From Larimichthys crocea (Eukaryota; Chordata; Actinopteri; Sciaenidae), in contig NC_040013.1 in NCBI RefSeq assembly GCF_000972845.2, positions 1,664,642 to 1,728,641 of the forward strand: a DNA stretch of 64,000 nt, given 5' to 3'. Position numbers and translations under genes: made by a program. The notes beneath the pieces are model-generated. The model worked only from the letters and a program-made list of their open reading frames with translations, ran no database searches and had not been told where the DNA came from. This document shows, one piece after another, positions 34,879 to 46,112 of the stretch. Positions within the stretch are counted from its first letter, which is position 1. Each line of letters begins with the position of its first letter.

Positions 34879-35243
34879 TAAGTGATGGGAAGTTCGGTTC
34901 TTTTTAGGGAGTCGGATCATTTGACTCAGAATTATGAAACGGCTCTTCATGTTACCACTTATACCTTTTGATAATTCAGTCAAATTTAGCACTGGTTTGT
35001 GATTTGTACACATATATCATTTATATATTAAATACCTTTTTTGTACTGAAGTATTCAAAAGTAAAAATTACATTTTCTAATATCAATAATTTGCTGTAGC
35101 CAATTGTTTTCATTGCATTTACAGACTTACTTGTAGAACCACTCTGCTACACAAAGCAGATAGAAACACACTGCTAGGATTTTATTTATGTTGTACTGAC
35201 TGACTAGAAGCACTTTCAGTCTCGTTGTACCTGTGACCATAGA
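34879..35243. mobile_element. left part of hAT-like element (first copy)
   Basis: It starts TAAGTGATGGGAAGTTCGGT directly after CATTGCAC (34871-34878). The same start recurs at 41714 in the second copy. The sequence then runs into an assembly gap at 35244. See the entry at 41714-42940 for the full element. Confidence 0.6.
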
Positions 35244-35253
35244 NNNNNNNNNN
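35244..35253. other. assembly gap (10 N)
   Basis: Ten Ns, followed at once by a C-rich string (35254-35280) and about 250 bp of sequence resembling nothing else in the window. This looks like the low-quality edge of a gap-filling read. Confidence 0.99.
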
Positions 35254-35529
35254 GCCCCCCCCGCCCCGGCCCCCCCCCCACCTTAGTGTACTCGCTCTCG
35301 CATCTCATGTTTTACTATAGGCCCTCCTCCTGTCTTAGTTTCCACACCCATCAATCATCGCTGAGCACACTATCCTCTCATACCCGAGTCATAGCCTTTA
35401 ACTTCTCCTTCCCGAGCACCACAGACGTCTTCCCCAATACATATATCTATCTCTTAGTGCTCCCCCGCTTTTCCCCCTCATTACGTTATTTTACGATGTT
35501 TTTTCTGTACCTTCGTAGGGAAGCTTTTG

Positions 35530-38500
35530 AGCATAAGCCTCGGTCTCTGTGGATCCGGATGCCTTATTGCTCTGCAGGACCTTCATGGCTTCCTTCCTTG
35601 CGATCTGCTGCGGAAGCACGCTGGATTGTGGTCGCTCACTCAGCGTGCCCTTAGCGAGCAGTGAAAACACATCGATGGGGACGCCACTATACATTTAAAG
35701 ATTACTTGTATCTGACTGAGCCTGGATGAATCCGACTTAGGCTGGTGTCCATTTTGACTTTTGTAAAGCAGGAAGGCCAAATATTCAGTTTCAGCATTTT
35801 CTCTCCTAACTCATGTGACACTATTTTCAAACTCTGTGTGTCTGTGTCCTTTTTTAACCTGTTTCTAATATTTTAGTCAACTAATTTCTCTGTCCTAATT
35901 TCTGTCACTTTTTCTAAAGCCTTCATCAAGTGCAACTTTCTTATTATTCATTTCCACTTTCATCGTTAACGCTGTAGCATGTGGTTTTATCCATTCCTTG
36001 AGGTTATCTTTACTATTTTCTATCATTTTATTTCATTTTTTAACTATTTAGAGGCACATTTACACTATTTTCTACAAATTTAGTTATGCTATTAACACTT
36101 TAAGGCAATGTTCCACTATTTTTACATATTAGTTATATTTTCTGTCATTTTAATTATTTTTCTTAAATTAGAGGCAATCTTTACTATTTTCTCACATTTC
36201 AATTATATTTCAATATTTAGGGGCAATTTTCACTATTTTCTCCAATATAAATTAAGTTTTCAAAATTTTTTAGCAGTTTTCTATTTATTTTCTTACCATT
36301 TAGTTATTTTTTTTAATATTTAGAGCCAATTCACCTATCTATTATTTTAGTGATTTTTTTATATTTAGAGACCATTTTCATATTTTCTAAGACTTGAGTT
36401 ATATTTTCAACATTAAGAGTCAAATTTTCACTACTATATCGACTATTACTATTTTCTATAACGATTTTCATTGTTTCATTTTATTTTATTTTCTAATATT
36501 TAGAGGATCATTTTCACTTCCACCCTCCACTTTTATGGACGTAATGATGAATAATTCTGAGTTAGGCTGTTGATCTTCTGATGGAGCCGTCACTCTCACT
36601 CAGAAAATTTAATATTGTGTACGGCAGGTATTCATCTCTAGTCACATCAGCGTGCGTCACGGCTGTCAGACTTCGTGGAAGAGAATCTTGTTTACGGTGG
36701 AGCTTCATTTGGAAATTAATGTCAACTCTGCATGCTCCACCTCCTCCCCTCTCCCAGTACATCCAGTATTTTTAGCTGCAGTGTTTTTCCACCGGAGGAC
36801 AGGGGATAAGTGTGTGACAGATGGGTGAGGTCATGTGGGTGCTCCGTGAACCTTTGCCAAGTAGTGATGTGCTGGAGGTGCCTCTTGGCAGGAGGACACA
36901 AACGGCCAATCTACAAAATAAGAGACGCTTGTCACGGCGGCAGAGATTAGAGCAACGCTTCTAACATCGGCATTTTAATAGACACTCAACGCCACAGAGT
37001 AAATTTAACTTGCCCTCTGCCCCGCGTCATCATCTTTCGAAACAGGGCTTGAAACTTGAGGAGGGGGAAGTTTTCAAGTGTGACACTCCAAGCGAGAATT
37101 TAACTGTGGTGAAATCACAAGACGGCCACAACCACGAGGAACAGAAGCTCATTTTGGCACTTTGGTTTCTACAGAGTTTTGTATTCACAAGCATTCTCGG
37201 TTTAGTTCGATCTGGGTTATAGCACTCGGGGAGTTTACTGAATTACCCGCTGACCGCTGGAAGCTGAATACTGTGGCTTTCTGTTCTGCCTCTTCAAAAA
37301 TCCTGGAAGCTCAGCCAAGCCTCTGTTGCAACAATAAGCTACACGTAATAAACTCAAAGTTCAGTGAGGAGTTTGTTGCTTTGTGTCCAGGTGAAATGGA
37401 AAACTTTACAGTAGTGAGCGGAGCTATATTAAGCGCCTGCATGTAGAAAAACTTACAGTGGAGGTACTCTGCCAGGTCGCCCCCGTTGCAGTACTGAAAT
37501 GAGAAAGAGAGCTTAGCAGAAGATCTGACTTGTTAACAGGCGAACATGACCGCTTTCTAACACCGAGCTTACCTCCCATGACCAGATCACACATCCTCCC
37601 ATTCCTGTTGAGAAAAAAAGAGCTGAAAGTGACTTTTAATAATAAAAACATCACATTTATTTAATATAAACAGTTCCCCAGGCCACGATGACCCCAGCTC
37701 ATTCTCAGATTGAGTCATTTCTCTCTTGGCCCGTCACCAGCGGTGCTTCTAGAATCATCTCGGACCTCACTGGGAGGCGAACTGCGTGGCCCTCGTCCAC
37801 ATGCATGGCTAGCCCCTGAATCATCCAGACCCCTCCTCCCCCAATCCTGCACCTCAATCGGCACGCTTCATGCTCGCATAGATACGGTCACCAAGGCTGG
37901 GTGAGTGAGCACAGGCGTAGTAATAGACGTTATGGAAGGCTGATTCGTATCTTTGTACAGTTCCCCTGTATAATAATAATATCAATTAAGGACTTTTCAA
38001 GGACTTTACATTTCACTATTTTTTCATCATTTTAAGGCAATTTTCACTATTTTCTAACATTTAGTTATATTTTCAATCACTTAAGTAATATTTATAACAT
38101 TATAACACTATTTTCCATTTTGAGTTATTTTGTAATATTTAAGGCACATTTTTACTACTTCTTTATTTTTTAGTTATATTTTTTACTACAGAAGCAATTT
38201 TCACATTTTAGTTGTGTTTTCTACCCAATAGAACCTTCAAATTCAAGGATACAACAGGGTAGTTTGAGACACAGATCCACCTTAAATTTCTATTATTGCA
38301 CAAAATATAAAAAGTCAGCACTTTCAATGATGCATGTCTTTTTATGTTTTATGCCTTGACTGTTTCCTAGAAACAATTCAAGGATTTCAAGTCCCTGTTA
38401 AGCCAGTATGTGTGTCTGTTAGTGTTTACCACTAATAACAGCTTAAAGCTGCTGTGATGCAGCGTCACTGCAGTTTTAAAAGGTGCACAGGTAACGCTCC

Positions 38501-41500
38501 TGCGGTCTGACCTGAGTGAATCACTGAACTCAGTCTAGTCACTTGCTGTGTGTGACCCACTGTGGCGTCCGCTCCAGAGGTGTCTGATTTGGGTATTAAG
38601 CTCTTGTTTAAATACCTATGCCACGGCAGTGCCTGCCACGGGACTGTCTACTAGTACACGTAGACGTGTCTCGAGCACCTGACGCAGTCATTCTACTCGT
38701 GGTCGTCGAGTCTGTGTTTACTGGCTGGAGCCGTCGTCTAGTACGTGCGTACAGTAGGCGAAGCACGCCAAAGCTCCGGCTTCGGTTCAACAGGAAGGAC
38801 CTGAGTGCTAAGACGTAACGAGCGACCTTTAATGCATGTGAGGTGGTTCTAGGTGTTCAGTCTAGCTAGACAGAGCCGCAGAGGTGCCGGAGAGCAGACT
38901 GTCAGTGTGCACGAGACAACTTTTACGAGGTACCCGCATGACCGCATTTATTAGATTTTTTATATTAGTTTCCAAAACAATCATCGCTCGGACAGAAGAT
39001 ATTGCCACCCATGACATAGTAATAATAACCATGCAAGTCATATAAGGTTGCCTAACATCATATTAGGAAACTAAACAAGGTGCAAGCAGCCAATGAAGAT
39101 TTAGACCATCGTGTTGCGGAGAGGAGAGCAGTGCAAACCAAACCTAGATTAGTCGATGTCTAGTTAAATTATTCGAACATAATCTATCCTCTTAACGATG
39201 TGTATTGATTCATACGTTGTGCGTCTCCGTCGATAGAAGGTTGGCCGAAGATCCTATTTTATATGTTAAGAGAAGTATAAACTAGACAGATAAGATACAC
39301 AGAAAATCTATGGAATAATTGACCTTCTAATTTTTACCTTCGCATATATTTGATTATATGGTCTTTGCCAGCTTAGAGAACCTTGATAGTAAATTAGGCG
39401 CTACCGTATCTATTAATATTGTATTGTTATGTATCTCATTATCACAGCATATCTTCCTATAAGTCAAACGCATTCTGGAACATAAACCATAAGAGAGCTT
39501 GATGAATACGTGTTAAGCTATTTGCTAGAAATATACTAGGTGTAAGTTTGATGTATGTGTGTAGTGTATATATGATGAGTGTGTATGTGTACTTCTTAAC
39601 CACACCTTCTTAAACTCGACAATATATAAGGATCTTTAGTTATATTTCTAACATTTAGATGTTGCGAAATATTCTATGAATTTTTTTTTGCATCTATTTT
39701 TCGTTACCCATTTTTAGTATAACAATCTTCACTAGTTATCTTATCCACAGTTTTGTTATTTTTTTTTAATTTTTTTTATTTTTTTTTTTTTTTTATTTTT
39801 TTGTTTTTTTTTTTATTTTTTAGTTTTTGTTTAATTTGTTTTTTTTCTTAGTTTTTTTTTTTTTTTAAAGATTTCGACGTCTGGTTTCTATATGCTATTT
39901 TATATCATTTTTAAAATTATAATATTTAACATTTGCACAATGCAAATTTTCAATGATTTTCTATCTTTCTGTATATGCTTTCTTTAACATTTAGAGGGAA
40001 ATTCTTCACTATTTTTAACATATTAGTGTGTGATTGTAAAATTGATTTGAAATTTATGATTGGTCTCTAGAACCAATTTAAGATCGAAGAAACGAACAGG
40101 CAATTTATAGTGTTGTAATGACAACTTTTATTGTAGAAGGCAATTTTTTATTTGTATAGTGAATATAGTATATATTTTAGCACCAATATTCACTCAGTTT
40201 CTAGTTATTGTATCTCTCGATTAGTTATTATTTTTAAGATTTAGTAATACCATAACAGTTTATACTATATTTCTTATATTCATTTTAGTTATATTTTTTC
40301 TCTACAATTTAGAGGAAATTCTATTTCACTATATGTTCTTACCTTTTTAAGTGATAATGATCTAATCATTTTCAGAGGGCTAATGTTTATTGCATTATTT
40401 CTATTTTTTTATTAATTATTTTTTATTAGTGAGTGTGTTTTATTGAGTATTTTTAGTGATAATTAACAAATATTTTTAATAATACAATAAAATTGATTAA
40501 TAGTTTTAGCAAAATTATTCCACTTAGTTATTCTCTCAGTTTAGTGTAGGTTTTTATATTTTTATTTCAAGATTTAGATTTGCTATTGTGACCTTTATTG
40601 TTTGCTGCATTTTTGCTGCTTTGCCCTGTCGCCAGATTCTTGATGACTTTTTTTGCTGATTTTGCAATTTTTATTTTGATTACTATTGTATATAATTGTA
40701 GTTGATATTTTCTAACATTTAGAGGCAATTTTTCTTTTCTTCACTATTTTTGGTTGTTTTTGTTTTGGTTGTTTTTTTTTTTTAACATTTTCATTTTAGT
40801 TATAGTTATTTTTTCCAAACATTAGTTTTTTTAGAGGCAATGTACTATACTATTTTAATAATTATAGTACATATTCCTAGGCAAATATTCACTAGTATCT
40901 CTCCGTTTAGTATGTTTTTAAAGATTTTGATACAATTTATACTATTTTATATAATTTTAGTGATATTTTCTAACATTTAGAGGGCAATTACTTTCACTAT
41001 TTTTTAACATTTTTAGTTATATTTCTAACATTTAGAGGCCAATTTTAATACATTAATTTAACATCATTAAAGTGGATAATATTTACATTTGCAATGCATT
41101 TTTTCACTGTTTCTATATGTTTGTTATATTTTTTAACATTTCGGGCAAATCGTCGCAGCCGTGATGTTTGGTGGAAACATAATAAATCTAATAAATGCCG
41201 CTTCATGCAGGGACCCAGCTCGGCCTCAGGTGTGCTCCTCACCTCTCTGTGTCTGCCTTTGAAAACCCACCGCAAAGGCGCCGTGACCATCAGGTCCTTC
41301 CTGTTGAACTCGAACCTGCCGACTGACTCCATGGACGGTCACAGAACACAACGACGGACGGAGATCTCGGTGAAAGTCACGGACAGGTCACGACACGCCG
41401 GTAAATCCCATCTCACCGTGTCCACACGTGACGGGCTTCAAAATATCGATGACAACATTGTGGCGAAGTTTGAGTCCACAAAGAGAAAGTTGGTGCGTAG

Positions 41501-41713
41501 GCAGAAATGACTGGACTTGAACACACGGCTCAGAAGAAGAGTCCTCCGGTACCGACACGAGTTAAACCTCACCGTTAGTGTGTGTGTGTGTGTGTTTTTC
41601 CACGCACCGAGCTCTCGTGTTATTGTTTTCTTCACCGTCAGCTGTGGGAACTTATTCATATCTCAGCGCGGCGCATGCGCAGACCACGTAGCAGATGTTT
41701 CACGGCATTGCAC
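35530..41713 (-). pseudogene. ulk1: damaged duplicate of ulk1 exons 1-6 and introns (probable false duplication)
   Basis: The block repeats 30080-34878 in the same order and orientation. Exon 6 is broken (about 35563-35660). Exon 5 is intact (37457-37493). Exon 4 is 32 instead of 33 nt (37573-37604), a frameshift. Exons 3 (about 39137-39235) and 2 (about 39333-39478) are scrambled by many insertions. Exon 1 (41243-41332) has two compensating indels that destroy the glycine loop. Differences are mostly single-base indels. The ends (35.9-38.3 and 41.1-42.0 kb) are nearly identical to the first copy, while 38.5-41 kb is heavily corrupted. That pattern fits uncorrected long-read gap filling better than decay of a real duplicate. 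Confidence 0.85.
39740..39860. repeat. poly-T low-complexity tract in damaged copy
   Basis: About 120 bp is nearly all T, expanded relative to a single short run at the matching place in the first copy (about 33838-33847). It is probably a sequencing artefact. Confidence 0.8.
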
Positions 41714-42116
41714 TAAGTGATGGAATTCGGTTCTTTTTAGGGAGTCGGCTCATTTGACTCAGAATTATGAAACGGCTCTTCATGTTACCACTTATTACCT
41801 TTGATAATTCAGTCAAATTTAGCACTGGTTTGATTTGTACCACATATATCATTTATATATTAAATACCTTTTTTGTACTGAAGTATTCAAAAGTAAAAAT
41901 TACATTTTCTAATATCAATAATTTGCTGTAGCCAATTGTTTTCATTGCATTTACAGACTTACTTGTAGAACCACTCTGCTACACAAAGCAGATAGAAACA
42001 CACCTATAAAAACTATTAAAAAAGGACAGCTATTGACTGTAGGACAGTGATCCGCGGGTTGATCCAAATTGAGCGGGTGCTCGCGGTCGCCCGCGGTCAC
42101 GAGTCACCAAACAATA

Positions 42117-42314
42117 CTTATTTATTTTATTTTTTTGGCCCTTTTATGCCTTTAATGATAGTACAGCTGAAGATAGACAGGAAGCAGAGAGAGGGCGAGT
42201 GTCACGCAGTAAATGGCCGTCCGATGCGGGATTCAAACCGGGGCCAGCTGCAGCGAGGACTATAGCCTCTACACATGGGGCGGCCGCTTAAACCACTACG
42301 CCACCGACCGCCAA
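42117..42314 (-). mobile_element. tRNA-derived SINE
   Basis: Read on the minus strand it starts GGCGGTCGGTGGCGTAGTGG (42293-42312), an A-box-like region. A B box follows, GGTTTGAATCCCGC (42226-42239), then a tail ending in AAAGGCATAAAAGGGCCAAA. An 11-bp target duplication, ACCAAACAATA, flanks it at 42106-42116 and 42315-42325. This is a common teleost tRNA-SINE layout, not a functional tRNA gene. Confidence 0.88.
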
Positions 42315-42541
42315 ACCAAACAATATTTTTAATTATATCCGGGCCGCGGTCGGTCGGGTCGTTTGAAATAAAGATGCCGAGTAAAGTTTTGATGCGGGAC
42401 AAAAAGCCAGATTTTCCTAACACGGGGAACTGAGCAATGCCATTAAACCGCATTTTAAATGAATATAATAACTCAGTAATGCCAGTTTTATGTAGCCCGA
42501 TGACGCTACGAAGTTAATCAAGAGTATAGACTACTTTTTAA

Positions 42542-42551
42542 NNNNNNNNNN
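42542..42551. other. assembly gap (10 N)
   Basis: Ten Ns inside the hAT-like element. Together with the gap at 35244 they bracket the suspect duplicate. A CA/TA dinucleotide tract follows at about 42592-42660. Confidence 0.99.
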
Positions 42552-43169
42552 ATGAGGGTTTTCTGAATAAAGAGCACTAACGTGTACATACATACACACA
42601 CACACACACACAGACACACACACATATATATATACACATACATACTATATGTATGTATATATGTCTGTGCCTGTGACAATGACAATAAAGATCTATTCTA
42701 CCTATAAAAACTATTAAAAAAATGACAGCTATTGACTGTAGGATGCACAGTTCTCATGTGTCTGTGAAGGTTGTTTGTGGACCCTGCTCGATATGACAAA
42801 ATTCTGCATTCTGCCTTTGTGTTTTCAAAATTTTTAAAATGCGTCCAAATGCTGCTTCTGTTTTTTTCTACTATCACTCAACGGCTCACGTACCGGAGCC
42901 GGCTCTTTGAACCGGCTCGTTCACGACCAACACATCCCTACATTGCAAGTAGATTAAAGCGAATGTAACTGCATTGTTTTGGTCAGGTAGCAGCAGATTA
43001 CTTTAGCTTAATTTAGCAGAAATACTTGAAATAAGGGGAAATGGCTAGCCTGTAATTGTAAAACGGCAATGTATCATCTTTACGCTTTGTACAGATTAAA
43101 TAAATGAGATATAACACCTTGATGCTAAGCACAAAAACAAACACACAAGTTCTCTACAATGGAGCCAGA

Positions 43170-43560
43170 GCGGATAAACCAAACACTGGCTCTAGATTGG
43201 GTCTTTCACGTTTGAGTCGAGGGGTTTCACTTGGTTTCAATCTGCATTTTCACCTCTAGATGGCACTAAATCACACTAGAGCATCAGTCTGATCCAAGCT
43301 ATAACAGTGCCAGGGTGAGGGTGGCTCCAGAAGTGAGTCAGTCTCCATAAGTCCCCATGTTCAAATGTCCAGGTGAACATTTAGGTGGCACCTATGTGAT
43401 TTTTTATAGAATTCACCTGTTCAGATTATATTAAGGCTTCAAGTTATGCAGAATTAAGAGCGTGGATGCTTTGATTGACAGGTGTGTGTCATTACAGATG
43501 GTTTGTTTGAGCAACCAGGCGTCATTCAGCCCAATGATGATCCACGTCTTTGCTGATTTT
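43170..43560. mobile_element. composite of TTAA-type MITE and element B fragments
   Basis: CTCTAGATGGCACTAAATCA matches the MITE family. After ACACTAGAGCATCAGTCTGA the sequence turns into reverse-orientation element B (GTGAGTCAGTCTCCATAAGT, then CCCCATGTTC). The same junction occurs at 46860-46990, so the composite predates both insertions. Confidence 0.65.
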
Positions 43561-44470
43561 TAGATTAGCCAGGAGCCAGAAGAGGCCGGACGACCAATGT
43601 GGTCGAGTTCTGTGATGTTACGTTTTGTAAAAAAAACAAAGACGACGCTGATTTCTTGTCATAAACATTTTATAGTAAAGATAATTGGAAGCACAAACCA
43701 TAGTACCATCAATCATTTATGGCCATACAAGCATAGAAATACTGAAATATTAAAAAAATCGGACATGAAAAGTGAGCGCAGAGTGACTTACAGTAAATCC
43801 TGTTTTTAGGAAACCTAATGTTGGTACAGTGTAAGATCAATTACATTTTAAAATATGTCATCTCCCTCCATTCTCACAGTATGTTAAGAAAAACAACAAC
43901 AACAACACCCTTATTAAGTCCCTCTGTTGTAGAACATAGTTCATATTTTAGTGTACAAAAAAATGTATGAAAAAAAAAAAGAAATTAGCAACAGAAATAG
44001 CTAAAGAAAAAAAAAACCCCATAAAACTTCACAGAATTGTGTCCAAAACACAACCAGTATTCACTTTTCCTCAAAGAAGCAGAACGTAGAGCGGCGTACT
44101 CAGACGTGAGCACGCTGCAAACACAACAAACAGACAGACGCTGAACCTAACATACTGATGTGTTGAGCTGTGACACTTTGCAGAAGGAGACACGATACAG
44201 AACTCAGGATCACAAAATAAATAAATACATTATATCAGAATTACATAGGGTCTAATTCACCGAGTACGCTGCTGGTTGTTGTGCTGCTGCGTTGTCCCCA
44301 AAAGTTGGATTGAAGCCGCAAGAATCAGGTGAATCTCTGAGAAGTTCATCCAGGTCGAACGAGCAATTAAAGTATACACCTATCATTCAAATTTTAATAT
44401 GCGTGAGACTAAACACACCTCTGTGATTTCAAGGGGGGAAACAGCGAGCGTGTACGTTTAATGCAACATT

Positions 44471-45335
44471 GTGTAACTTTATAACGGATTTTAAATCATG
44501 TTGATGCTACACTGACTTTTAATCTGCCTCAACTCTCTGTGATTTACAGAGTTTCCTGATGGACAGTGAAGTACACTGCTGCCAACCGTAGCTGCTGTTA
44601 GTTACTGTTAGCTCAGTTTGTTAGCTGCTGTTAGTTACTGTTAGCTCAGTTTGTTAGCTGCTGTTAGCTACTGTTAGCTCATTTTGTTAGCTGCTGTTAG
44701 CCAATGTTAGCTCAGTTTGTTAGCTGCTGTTAGCCAATGTTAGCTCAGTTTGTTAGCAGCTGTTAGCCAATGTTAGCTCAGTTTGTCAGCTGCTGTTAGC
44801 TCATGTTAGCTCAGTTTGTTAGCAGCTGTTAGCCAATGTTAGCTCATTTTGTTAGCTGCTGTTAGCCAATGTTAGCTCATTTTGTTAGCTGCCGTTAGCC
44901 AATGTTAGCTCAGTTTGTTAGCTGCTGTTAGCTAATGTTAGCACAGTTTGTTAGCTGCTTTTAGCTCAGTTTGTTAGCTGCTGTTAGCTAATGTTAGCAT
45001 AGTTTGTTAGCCAATGTTGGCACAGTTTGTTAGCTGCTGTAAGCTAATGTTAGCTCAGTTTGTTATCTTCTGTTAGCCAATGTTAGCTCAGTTTGTTATC
45101 TGCTGTTAGCCAATGTTAGCACAGTTTGTTAGCTGCTGTTAGCTAATGTTAGCTCAGTTTGTTAGCTGCTGTTAGCTCAGTTTGTTAGCTGCTGTTAGCT
45201 AATGTTAGCTCAGTTTTTTAGCTGCTGTTAGCTAGGAGTGTTTGTGTTTGTACCACAAGCGTTTTAGACCACCGGGAAGAAGAAGAGGAGGTTTACAGCA
45301 GGTGTCGTGCCAGAACAGGAGCTAGATCAAATGGA
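44471..45335. mobile_element. repeat family C copy with internal minisatellite
   Basis: The flanks match the family C copies near 57.7-58.4 kb and 61.7-62.2 kb. The left flank reads CAACTCTCTGTGATTTACAG and GGACAGTGAAGTACACTGCT. The right flank reads TTTGTACCACAAGCGTTTTA, then CCGGGAAGAAGAAGAGGAGG. Between them lies a tandem array absent from the other copies. Confidence 0.75.
44590..45236. repeat. about 32-bp minisatellite (TTAGCTGCTGTTAG... unit)
   Basis: Around 20 units of the form GTTAGCTGCTGTTAGCYAAT plus GTTAGCTCAGTTT run in tandem with small variants. In sister family C copies this site holds one such stretch only, so the array grew from element sequence in place. Confidence 0.93.
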
Positions 45336-46112
45336 TCACGTTAGCTGCAGAACTGATTTCATAGTGTTTAGCTAGTGATAACGTTTGCATGCAAACTGAG
45401 AGTCTGGCTGAATTAGCTGACGTTAAGAAAGGATTTTGATACGTTAGCAGTTTGTCTTTGTTGGAGAGCTAGTTACCGTTAGCCGGCTAAAACCACGTTT
45501 CATCTGCTTTGCAGTAACGTTAGCTTTGACTTTGTTTGTTGACGTTAACGGACTCCCTTCCTAAGCGAAACGTTAGCTATACCTATACCTATATGTTGGA
45601 CTAGTCAGTAATATTAGCTGGCTGCTATGTCTTGTGTTGTTGACCTTGTTGGCTGTTTTTTGTGCTAAGCTACGCTATTGATATCAAAATATTGAACAAT
45701 TCAATGTTAAATAAACAGATGGACGATGCAACCAGACAAATGTAGACGCTCCAATTCACAGAGCGGCATTGCCAGACCCTGAACTACACTCACAGATCTT
45801 ATAAGACTCTCCTCAGAAATCCCTGCTCTTGTGTTTGGGACCACAATATGGTTTTTTTATATATATATATATATCTAACGAGACAATAATAAGGCACAGT
45901 CCTCAGAGTCTGTTTGTCTTTAAAGGTGAAGATATTATCCAGCTACACAACACCTCCTTTGGTATCACTTTCACTTGAGCTTGGATGAGTGTCCGATTCA
46001 TTACGTAACAAAAGTGGGAGAATATTCTGGCCAGTGTTTTGTCATTCTGCACCAGGTGAGCTTCAGATTCAAGCTCTCCCTGCCGCAGACAGACGCGACG
46101 GATCTGTTGGTC

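Larger units (their letters stand above)
41714..42940. mobile_element. hAT-like DNA transposon upstream of ulk1
   Basis: The left end TAAGTGATGGGAAGTTCGGT and the right end (minus strand TAGGGATGTGTTGGTCGTGA) are related inverted termini. They are flanked by near-perfect 8-bp direct repeats, CATTGCAC (41706-41713) and CATTGCAA (42941-42948). Eight-base target duplications are the hAT signature. No transposase ORF is visible, so it is non-autonomous or gutted. It contains a nested SINE (42117-42314), a 10-N gap and a 42-bp direct repeat (42003-42045 and 42701-42743). Confidence 0.7.

Noticed and set aside
41045..41332. Second ulk1 start exon with [17 protein letters not shown]...
   Set aside because: Two indels scramble the glycine loop (MVTAPLRWVF instead of [10 protein letters not shown]), and the exons that should follow are broken. 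It belongs to the probable false duplicate.
42117..42314. tRNA gene on the minus strand
   Set aside because: A and B boxes are present, but the cloverleaf is not complete and a retroposon tail and target duplication follow; it is a tRNA-derived SINE.
44590..45236. Regular spacing of short repeats, reminiscent of a CRISPR array
   Set aside because: Units are contiguous with no unique spacers and sit inside a eukaryotic mobile element copy; it is a minisatellite.
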